The translations under genes were made by a program, and so were the position numbers. 12,563 nt of DNA from an uncultured Oscillospiraceae bacterium (GTDB taxonomy: Bacteria; Bacillota; Clostridia; Oscillospirales; Oscillospiraceae). Under the pieces are notes generated by a model that was not told the DNA's origin, did no database searches, and was given only the letters and a program-made list of their open reading frames with translations. The stretch spans positions 1 through 12,563 of the forward strand of contig CAKTQV010000021.1 in assembly GCA_934597255.1 (NCBI GenBank). The letters are read 5' to 3'. Below, piece by piece: positions 8,677 through 12,563 of the stretch (position 1 is the stretch's first letter; each line of letters begins with the position of its first letter).

Positions 8677-8704
8677 CCCCGGCGGCGTCCGCAGACATAG
8701 AAAA

Positions 8705-8734
8705 GCGGCCGGCACTCTTGTGCCGGCCGCCTTT
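8705..8734. terminator. Bidirectional intrinsic terminator between convergent genes
   Basis: A perfect 11-bp stem (GCGGCCGGCAC at 8705-8715, its complement at 8720-8730) has a TCTT loop. It is flanked by AAAA on the left and CTTTTCG on the right, giving a U-tract on either strand. It ends the ABC transporter transcript (plus) and the DUF308 gene transcript (minus). Confidence 0.9.
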
Positions 8735-8743
8735 TCGTCTTTC

Positions 8744-9340
8744 TTACTCGTCCGATACGTCCTCGTATTCCACGTCGATCACATCGGGCTTCTGATGCGC
8801 CACGATCTTCACCGTGCAGATCGCCACGCACAGATTCAATATCCCGTCGAGAAACAGCGACAGTCCCAGCAGCATCGTCAGCGCCGCCGCCCCCGTGCCC
8901 GGCCGGAATACCAGGATCAGCCCGATCGCGCATGTCAGCACGGCCAGCAGCAAAACCAGCCACCAGCGGCCGATGCCGAAGCGCCTGGAATCGACGGATA
9001 TCTGAATTTTGAACAGACCGTCGGCCAGGATCGTGATGCCGAGCAGGACGCACAGGAAGCCCATGGCCTCGTTCGGGCACGACAGCGCCACCACGCCCAG
9101 CGCGATCAGCAGAACGCCGAAAGCCAGATCGTACTGAAATGCCAGCCGGAACAGATCCCGGGAAAAATACCCGACCAGCTTAACGATCCCGAACACGATC
9201 ATCCCCACGCCCAGCAGCCGTCCCAGCCACAGCACGGAGATCTCCGGCATGACGAACAGCACGCCGCCCAGAACGCACGACAGCGCCGACATGACGATGT
9301 AGCCTATTTTGGCCATTTTCATTGGAGCAATACAACGCAT
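8744..9340 (-). CDS. DUF308/HdeD-like six-helix membrane protein
   Basis: A 198-residue integral membrane protein. Six hydrophobic segments are visible at about 11-31, 37-57, 71-87, 93-109, 126-146 and 152-174. They form three tandem two-helix units, each with a G-x-x-x-F/L-x-x-P followed by L-G turn (for example GGVLFVMPE at 25-33 and GLILVFRPG at 140-148), as in the DUF308 repeat of HdeD, an acid-resistance-linked protein of enterobacteria. The tail (182-198) is short, acidic and probably cytoplasmic. The ATG at 9340 is chosen because GGGAGGA precedes it by 6 bases; ATG codons at residues 7 and 9 lack such a site. It lies 146 bases after the tetR gene on the same strand and ends at the bidirectional terminator. 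The biochemical role of this family is not established, and HdeD-like acid protection here would be a guess. Confidence 0.85.
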   Translation of the reverse strand: MRCIAPMKMAKIGYIVMSALSCVLGGVLFVMPEISVLWLGRLLGVGMIVFGIVKLVGYFSRDLFRLAFQYDLAFGVLLIALGVVALSCPNEAMGFLCVLLGITILADGLFKIQISVDSRRFGIGRWWLVLLLAVLTCAIGLILVFRPGTGAAALTMLLGLSLFLDGILNLCVAICTVKIVAHQKPDVIDVEYEDVSDE

Positions 9341-9411
9341 GATCTATCCTCCCCCGGCCGACCGCTCTCCGGCAGCCCGGCCTGTACCATGTTTTATCCC
9401 TTTACAGCGTC

Positions 9412-9440
9412 AGTATACCCGCCGCAGGCAAAAGGATAAA
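9412..9440 (-). promoter_or_regulatory. Weak promoter candidate for the DUF308 gene
   Basis: On the minus strand a TATACT -10-like box (9412-9417) lies 17 bases from TTTATC (about 9435-9440). A start near 9405 would give a leader of about 65 bases. The -35 match is poor. The alternative is read-through from tetR. Confidence 0.3.
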
Positions 9441-9458
9441 TAGGCAGATCGGGCCGTA

Positions 9459-9479
9459 TGCGCAAAATACGCACACGGA
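9459..9479 (-). other. Short hairpin downstream of tetR
   Basis: In the minus-strand RNA, GUGUGCGUA can pair along its whole length with UGCGCAUAC across a 3-base U loop (7 standard and 2 G-U pairs). It lies just after the tetR stop codon and has no U-tract, so it may protect a 3' end rather than terminate. Confidence 0.35.
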
Positions 9480-9486
9480 GGCATTT

Positions 9487-10050
9487 TTATCCGGGCTGTT
9501 CGCCGCGGCTCCTGGCCAGAATGAGCTCGGGAATACCCCGGCACAGATCAATGACCCGCTGCAGATCGTCCATGGCGTCGTCCTTCATGCCGCTGCTGAC
9601 CCAGTCGATGCACATGCCGAAAAGCTGGTCCTTGACAAAGCGGATAAGAACGCGGCGGTCTCGTTCATCCATGGTGCCGGGAAACGCCGTGTCGATATAG
9701 CTCGTCACAATGCCCTCGCACAGCTTCATGCTGTTCTGAAGGAAGATATCCCGGTTGACGGACTGATAAATGTGCATCACGGCCCGCCGGTTGTCCTGCG
9801 CGAAGCGGAACGCCACATGGAAGCACTCGTCAAGCGAATGGATGGACGGGTAATCGTGAATGAGCTTTTCCGTCTGCTCCGTCACGATCTCCGCCAGCAG
9901 CGAGGGGATATCCTGAAAATGATAATAAAACGAATTGCGGTTGATGCCGCAGTCCTCCACGATGTCGCGCACGCTGATCTTGCTGAGCGGCTGCTCGTTG
10001 AGAAGCTTGATAAACGACGCCTTGATCGCCTGTTTTGTAAAATTCGCCAA
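9487..10050 (-). CDS. TetR/AcrR-family transcriptional regulator
   Basis: A 187-residue TetR-type repressor. The N-terminal DNA-binding domain covers about residues 1-50 (NFTKQAIKASFIKLL, then SVRDIVEDCGINRNSFYYHFQD), with the helix-turn-helix at about 25-46. The remainder is a helical ligand/dimer domain typical of the small TetR_C types found in Firmicutes. Its ligand cannot be inferred. The start is taken as TTG at 10050, because GGAGG lies exactly 7 bases upstream (10058-10062) and because TetR proteins of this kind normally begin with a few residues before the first helix (MANFTKQAIK). An in-frame ATG at 10119 or GTG at 10134 would add a Gly/Arg-rich tail of 23 or 28 residues but lacks a ribosome site. 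It is divergent from the SDR gene with shared control DNA (10116-10202), so it most likely represses itself and that gene. Confidence 0.92.
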   Translation of the reverse strand: MANFTKQAIKASFIKLLNEQPLSKISVRDIVEDCGINRNSFYYHFQDIPSLLAEIVTEQTEKLIHDYPSIHSLDECFHVAFRFAQDNRRAVMHIYQSVNRDIFLQNSMKLCEGIVTSYIDTAFPGTMDERDRRVLIRFVKDQLFGMCIDWVSSGMKDDAMDDLQRVIDLCRGIPELILARSRGEQPG

Positions 10051-10057
10051 CGGTTTT

Positions 10058-10062
10058 CCTCC
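10058..10062 (-). promoter_or_regulatory. Ribosome binding site that decides the tetR TTG start
   Basis: GGTGGAGG on the minus strand, with its GGAGG core 7 bases before the TTG at 10050. No comparable site precedes the in-frame ATG at 10119. Confidence 0.75.
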
Positions 10063-10115
10063 ACCCCTCGGTTCTCCCGACGCCCGGGCGCCTGCGCGCC
10101 GGACGGTTTGATTTT

Positions 10116-10186
10116 CCATGCTTTCGTATAACACGGTCCGTTATTTATCGGACGCGGTGTCATTATACTAAAATCCGAAAGTATGG
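10116..10186. repeat. Long interrupted inverted repeat in the tetR/SDR divergent region
   Basis: The outer arms CCATGCTTTCG (10116-10126) and CGAAAGTATGG (10176-10186) match as inverted copies at 10 of 11 positions. Nested within them are GTATAA (10126-10131) with TTATAC (10163-10168), ACAC (10131-10134) with GTGT (10157-10160), and TCCG (10137-10140) with CGGA (10149-10152). The right arm carries small insertions relative to the left. The centre is TTATTTAT. It could bind regulators in several registers or fold in the tetR leader RNA. Confidence 0.6.
10141..10169 (+). promoter_or_regulatory. Candidate SDR gene promoter overlapping the tetR -10 box
   Basis: TATACT (10164-10169) overlaps the tetR TATAAT on the other strand and is 17 bases after TTATTT (10141-10146). 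The -35 box is poor, so an activator or another start is possible. A start near 10176 leaves about 49 bases before the ATG. Confidence 0.35.
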
Positions 10187-10190
10187 TCAA
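10162..10190 (-). promoter_or_regulatory. Strong sigma-A promoter of tetR
   Basis: On the minus strand TTGACC (10185-10190) lies 17 bases from a perfect TATAAT (10162-10167), the best promoter match in the window. Transcription would begin near 10155 and give a leader of about 105 bases before the TTG start. Confidence 0.8.
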
Positions 10191-10202
10191 TACTTAACCA
10201 TA
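10182..10202. promoter_or_regulatory. Candidate TetR operator palindrome
   Basis: TATGGTCAA (10182-10190) and TTAACCATA (10194-10202) are inverted copies at 8 of 9 positions around a 3-base centre. Size and symmetry suit a TetR dimer. It covers the tetR -35 box and sits in the SDR leader, where binding could block both transcripts. Confidence 0.6.
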
Positions 10203-10224
10203 AGCACAAAAGGAGGAATCGCTT

Positions 10225-11274
10225 ATGGGTGCAGATTACATCATCACGGGCGCGCTGGGCCATCTGGCGCAGAATATTATCGCAAGGCTCCGGCCGCGCG
10301 GCTGCCGCATCGTCGGCATCGACCGGCCGGAGGCCGTGCAGGGAGCGGAAACGGACTTCAAGCTCTATGGCGCCGACGTGCGCGACAGCCAGGCCATCCG
10401 CGGCATATTCCGCGCCGAGGCGCGCGAATACACCGTCGTCATCCACACGGCCGCGCTCGTCCATATTTCCGACGAGGAAAGCGCGGACGTCTTTGCCGTC
10501 AACGTCGGCGGCACAAAAAACATCCTGGACGCCTGCGTTCAGGCGCGCGTGCGGCGTCTGGTATACGTCGGCAGCGTCCACGCGATCCCCGTCTCCCCCG
10601 GCGCGCGGCTCGTCCGCGAATGCGCCCGCTTCGACCCGGCCGCCGTCACGGGCGTCTACGCCAAAAGCAAGGCCGCGGCCTGCGCCGCGGTTCTCGAGGC
10701 CGAGGCCGGCGGACTGGACGCCGTCGTCGTTCTGCCCTCCGGCATCCTCGGCCCCGGCGACCGGAGCGGCGGCAATCATCTCAACCGGCTCATCCGCGAT
10801 TATATACAGGGCCGCATTCCCGTCGGCGTGCAAGGCGGCTTTGACCTTGTGGACGTGCGCGACGCGGCACAGGGGATCGTTCTGGCCGCGGACAAGGGCA
10901 TTTCCGGCCGCAGCTATATCCTGTCCGGCCGCTGGATGAGCATCCGGGAGCTGTTCGACTGCGTGCAGCTCGCGTGCGGCGGGCCGCGGCGGCCGTGCGT
11001 GCCCATCTGGGCGGCCAGACTGGCGCTGCCGTTTATCCGGCGTCATGCCGAGCGGCAGGATGCAATTCCCCTGTTCACGGCGTATTCGCTGGACGCGCTG
11101 CGGTCGAACGCGCTGTATCTGCACGACCGCGCGAGCCGGGAGCTCGGCTACGCGCCGCACGATCTGCGCACCGCCGTGACCGACACGGCGCGCTGGTACG
11201 CAAAGCAGGAGGAAAAGAACGCGCCGCTTCTCCGCCTGCCGGCCGGCCAGACGCTGCAGAGCAATCCGGGATAA
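10225..11274 (+). CDS. NAD(P)-dependent epimerase/reductase, extended SDR family
   Basis: A 349-residue extended short-chain dehydrogenase/reductase, close in pattern to 3-beta-HSD and dihydroflavonol-4-reductase-like proteins. The Rossmann turn is TGALGHLA (8-15); the third glycine of the usual TGxxGxxG is alanine (A15). D33 after the second strand suggests NAD rather than NADP. The catalytic set is S117 in YVGSVHA and Y145-x-x-x-K149 in VYAKSK. Further family marks are AALVH (76-80), NVGGTKNILDAC (93-104), LPSGILGPGD (170-179) and the later GRSYILSGRWMSIRELF (228-244) of the DFR-like group. The ATG at 10225 has AGGAGG 8 bases upstream. The C-terminal 25 residues look unstructured. The substrate is likely a sugar nucleotide, ketone or hydroxysteroid-like compound, but nothing in the window fixes it. 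The gene is single, divergent from tetR and probably under its control. Confidence 0.9.
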   Translation: MGADYIITGALGHLAQNIIARLRPRGCRIVGIDRPEAVQGAETDFKLYGADVRDSQAIRGIFRAEAREYTVVIHTAALVHISDEESADVFAVNVGGTKNILDACVQARVRRLVYVGSVHAIPVSPGARLVRECARFDPAAVTGVYAKSKAAACAAVLEAEAGGLDAVVVLPSGILGPGDRSGGNHLNRLIRDYIQGRIPVGVQGGFDLVDVRDAAQGIVLAADKGISGRSYILSGRWMSIRELFDCVQLACGGPRRPCVPIWAARLALPFIRRHAERQDAIPLFTAYSLDALRSNALYLHDRASRELGYAPHDLRTAVTDTARWYAKQEEKNAPLLRLPAGQTLQSNPG

Positions 11275-11281
11275 CAGGAAA

Positions 11282-11335
11282 AGCGCCGGCGCCCTGAACG
11301 GGACGCCGGCGCTCAAATTCAATTATTCTGTTTTC
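11282..11335. terminator. Hairpin terminator between convergent SDR and GNAT genes
   Basis: A perfect 10-bp stem (AGCGCCGGCG at 11282-11291 with 11304-11313) is extended by CCC/GGG with one bulged A, loop TGAAC. An AT-rich tail (AATTCAATTATTCTGTTTT) follows on the plus strand rather than a clean T-run. On the minus side only a short T stretch follows. Confidence 0.65.
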
Positions 11336-11352
11336 CCGGACAGGACGCCCCA

Positions 11353-11793
11353 TCAAAGTTCAAGAGCGTACCACTCCTCGCCGGTTCGGCGAAAGCCCAG
11401 AGAGCGAAACATCTTCTGGCTCTGCGTATTGAACGAGTAGATATTGGCCGTCACGCGCGGCATTCCCTTTTCGCGCGCCAGCGCCAGCATATCGCGGATG
11501 CAGCGCCGGCCGATATGGCGGTTCTGATATTCCTTACAGATCACGATGGCCAGCTCGCCGCTGTCCCGCAGCGACACGTCCCCAACCAGCATCCCCCTGT
11601 ATTCGATGTAATAGCAGTCGCCATGGGTGCTCAGATAGGTGTACATGGCGTTCAGCCTCTCTGACGAATAGGGATGATCTATATTGTCCACCTGCCGGCA
11701 GACGTCCAGGTCCTGATACCAGGCAAGCGTGACCGCCTCATTCGGGTAATACGGGATCAGCGTGATCTCTCCGTCCACGATACGCTCTGTCAT
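11353..11793 (-). CDS. GNAT-family N-acetyltransferase
   Basis: A 146-residue GCN5-related acetyltransferase, which transfers acetyl from acetyl-CoA to an amine. The pattern follows the Acetyltransf_3 type: an N-terminal ITLIPYYPNEA strand-turn, YYIEYRGMLVGDVSL (61-75, strands 3-4), LAIVICKEYQNRHIGRRCI (81-99, acetyl-CoA motif A) and ANIYSFNTQSQKMFRSLGFRRTG (116-138, motif B with N122 and the SLGF end). In motif A the usual Q/R-x-x-G-x-G/A reads RHIGRR, with arginine at the last place, so coenzyme contacts may differ a little. The ATG at 11793 is preceded by GGGGGAG at 8 bases; the 16 upstream in-frame codons lie in a terminator hairpin and are not used. It lies directly after the tRNA-Trp gene and terminator with only 21 bases between. 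The substrate is not predictable. Confidence 0.88.
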   Translation of the reverse strand: MTERIVDGEITLIPYYPNEAVTLAWYQDLDVCRQVDNIDHPYSSERLNAMYTYLSTHGDCYYIEYRGMLVGDVSLRDSGELAIVICKEYQNRHIGRRCIRDMLALAREKGMPRVTANIYSFNTQSQKMFRSLGFRRTGEEWYALEL

Positions 11794-11814
11794 ACGTTTT
11801 CTCCCCCGGAAGCG

Positions 11815-11851
11815 AAAAAGTCCCATGACCGCACTGGTCACGGGACTTTTT
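11815..11851. terminator. Terminator of the rRNA-tRNA operon, upstream of the GNAT gene
   Basis: A 16-bp stem with one mismatch (11815-11830 with 11836-11851, loop GCACT). The A5 and T5 flanks are themselves part of the stem. It starts 3 bases after the tRNA-Trp CCA end, so it should end the tRNA transcript on the minus strand. It is nearly symmetric and can act on either strand. Confidence 0.85.
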
Positions 11852-11853
11852 AC

Positions 11854-11929
11854 TGGCAGGGGAAGAAGGCTTCGAACCCTCGGCCTACGGTTTTGGAGAC
11901 CGTCGCTCTACCAACTGAGCTATTCCCCT
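11854..11929 (-). tRNA. tRNA-Trp (CCA anticodon)
   Basis: A 76-base gene on the minus strand. The acceptor arm AGGGGAA pairs with TTCCCCT, then discriminator G and encoded CCA. The D-arm region is AGCTCAGTTGGTAGAGC, the anticodon loop CTCCAAA reads CCA, and the T loop is GGTTCGAAGCC. Last tRNA of the array. Confidence 0.96.
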
Positions 11930-11941
11930 ATGGAACTTTGA

Positions 11942-12018
11942 TGGTGGACCATCAGGGACTCGAACCCCGGACCGACCGGTTATGAGCCGGTTGCTCTAAC
12001 CAACTGAGCTAATGGTCC
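11942..12018 (-). tRNA. tRNA with CAT anticodon (Ile2 or elongator Met)
   Basis: A 77-base gene on the minus strand. The acceptor GGACCAT pairs with ATGGTCC, followed by A and encoded CCA. The anticodon loop CTCATAA reads CAT. It is not an initiator, since the acceptor end has a G1-C72 pair. C4-G69 and C5-G68, which help TilS recognise tRNA-Ile2 in E. coli, are present. This favours Ile2 (read as AUA after lysidine formation), but elongator Met is not excluded. Confidence 0.9.
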
Positions 12019-12024
12019 TCAGTA

Positions 12025-12058
12025 ACAAAAAGGAAGCCGCCGCAGATGCGGCGGCTTC
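12025..12058 (-). terminator. Terminator-like hairpin inside the tRNA array
   Basis: A perfect 11-bp stem (12033-12043 with 12048-12058) and 4-base loop, followed on the minus strand by CTTTTTG. It meets the pattern of an intrinsic terminator but lies between tRNA-Asn and the CAT tRNA. Confidence 0.75.
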
Positions 12059-12063
12059 ACCGC

Positions 12064-12139
12064 TGGCGCCTCTTGTTGGACTCGAACCAACGGCCTGCGG
12101 ATTAACAGTCCGTCGCTCTACCGACTGAGCTAAAGAGGC
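12064..12139 (-). tRNA. tRNA-Asn (GTT anticodon)
   Basis: A 76-base gene on the minus strand. Acceptor GCCTCTT pairs with AAGAGGC, then G and encoded CCA. The anticodon loop CTGTTAA reads GTT, and the T loop is GGTTCGAGTCC. First tRNA after 5S rRNA. Confidence 0.96.
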
Positions 12140-12140
12140 A

Positions 12141-12173
12141 TAAAACGCGGGACCCGCGGCGCGGATCCCGCGT
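12141..12173 (-). terminator. Terminator-like hairpin between 5S rRNA and tRNA-Asn
   Basis: ACGCGGGA (12145-12152) pairs with TCCCGCGT (12166-12173). The inner CCGC/GCGG extends the stem past a single C-A mismatch. TTTTAT follows on the minus strand, immediately before tRNA-Asn. It may end or slow transcription after 5S, or guide 5S and tRNA processing. Confidence 0.65.
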
Positions 12174-12180
12174 CAATGAT

Positions 12181-12296
<116 letters not shown>

Positions 12297-12298
12297 TG

Positions 12299-12374
12299 TG
12301 GTACACCTTCAGGGACTCGAACCCTGGACACCCTGATTAAGAGTCAGGTGCTCTACCAGCTGAGCTAAAGGTGC
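12299..12374 (-). tRNA. tRNA-Lys (CTT anticodon)
   Basis: A 76-base gene on the minus strand. Acceptor GCACCTT pairs with AAGGTGT (G1-U72 wobble), then A and encoded CCA. The anticodon loop CTCTTAA reads CTT. It lies between 23S and 5S rRNA, only 2 bases from the 5S gene. Confidence 0.95.
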
Positions 12375-12388
12375 ATATCGGGAAGAAA

Positions 12389-12463
12389 TGGTGACCCGAG
12401 GGAGAGTCGAACTCCCGATTGGGGCGTGAGAGGCCCCCGTCTTGACCACTTGACCATCGGGCC
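12389..12463 (-). tRNA. tRNA-Glu (CTC anticodon)
   Basis: A 75-base gene on the minus strand. Acceptor GGCCCGA pairs with TCGGGTC (one G-U), then A and encoded CCA. The anticodon loop CTCTCAC reads CTC, and the T loop is AGTTCGACTCT. It is the first tRNA after 23S rRNA. Confidence 0.95.
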
Positions 12464-12536
12464 ATTTCTAACCGCTTCAGGGCATACGCCCTGAAAACTG
12501 AACAATGGGAGGGAAGCGAGGCGAAGTCTGCACAAA
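12464..12536 (-). other. 23S rRNA to tRNA-Glu spacer with hairpin
   Basis: A 73-base transcribed spacer. It has a perfect 8-bp hairpin, TTCAGGGC (12476-12483) with GCCCTGAA (12488-12495) and loop ATAC, probably a processing structure. The stretch ATTGTTCAGTTTTCAGGG resembles rRNA spacer sequences of Firmicutes. No gene is seen. Confidence 0.6.
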
Positions 12537-12563
12537 AGGTCAAGCCCTCGGGTTATTAGTACC
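12537..12563 (-). rRNA. rrl: 23S ribosomal RNA, 3' end (partial)
   Basis: The last 27 or so bases of 23S rRNA on the minus strand, cut by the window edge. GGTACTAATAACCCGAGGGC followed by TTGACC is the conserved 3' terminal segment. The exact end, within a few bases of 12536, is by analogy with known 23S ends. Confidence 0.85.

Noticed and set aside
5659..8715. A 1018-residue open frame on the minus strand opposite the ABC transporter gene
   Set aside because: The protein is rich in Arg, His, Gly and Val with no domain pattern. It is the mirror of a GC-rich gene whose plus-strand frame shows complete ABC and FtsX motifs and a ribosome site.
11794..11841. A 16-residue N-terminal extension of the GNAT protein
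   Set aside because: It is encoded within the terminator hairpin, and the ATG at 11793 has a proper ribosome site.
12033..12173. CRISPR-like or attachment-site reading of the hairpins among the tRNAs
   Set aside because: The stems differ in sequence and no direct repeats with spacers or integrase gene are present. They fit terminators or processing hairpins better.

Overview
The window is GC-rich (dense G+C codons, yet strong AGGAGG-type ribosome binding sites, sigma-A-like promoters and CCA-encoding tRNA genes). With a PhoU-tailed Na/Pi transporter and a very large MacB-like ABC protein, this fits a GC-rich member of the Bacillota, probably a gut-type Clostridia (Oscillospirales-like). That assignment is inference from style, not a database match.

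Left part (about 40-3565, minus strand): three closely spaced genes read leftward as a likely operon. They encode 4-alpha-glucanotransferase (malQ), a soluble FAD-dependent oxidoreductase of the fumarate-reductase flavoprotein type, and a maltose/galactoside-type O-acetyltransferase. A 206-base divergent promoter region separates malQ from the next block.

Middle part (3772-8676, plus strand): a Na/Pi cotransporter with a C-terminal PhoU domain is followed by a 994-residue ABC transporter that fuses an ATPase to an FtsX/MacB-type permease with an extracytoplasmic region of about 550 residues. A strong bidirectional hairpin terminator (8705-8730) closes this block against a convergent minus-strand DUF308/HdeD-like membrane protein.

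Right-middle part (9487-11274): a TetR-family regulator (minus) and an extended-SDR NAD(P)-dependent epimerase/reductase-like gene (plus) are transcribed divergently. The spacer holds a near-consensus tetR promoter, nested inverted repeats and a near-palindrome over the tetR -35 box. It looks like a self-regulated TetR switch controlling the SDR gene.

Right end (11353-12563, minus strand): a small GNAT acetyltransferase lies downstream of the 3' part of an rRNA operon. Reading leftward from the window edge, the order is 23S rRNA 3' end, tRNA-Glu(CTC), tRNA-Lys(CTT), 5S rRNA, tRNA-Asn(GTT), a CAT-anticodon tRNA (Ile2 or Met), tRNA-Trp(CCA), terminator, GNAT gene. Two tRNA genes lie between 23S and 5S, and terminator-like hairpins interrupt the tRNA run. 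I found no mobile element, CRISPR array or phage feature. No convincing undescribed multi-gene system is visible. The most unusual points are the rRNA/tRNA layout, the leader of the GNAT gene, the tetR/SDR control region and the insert in the ABC transporter.
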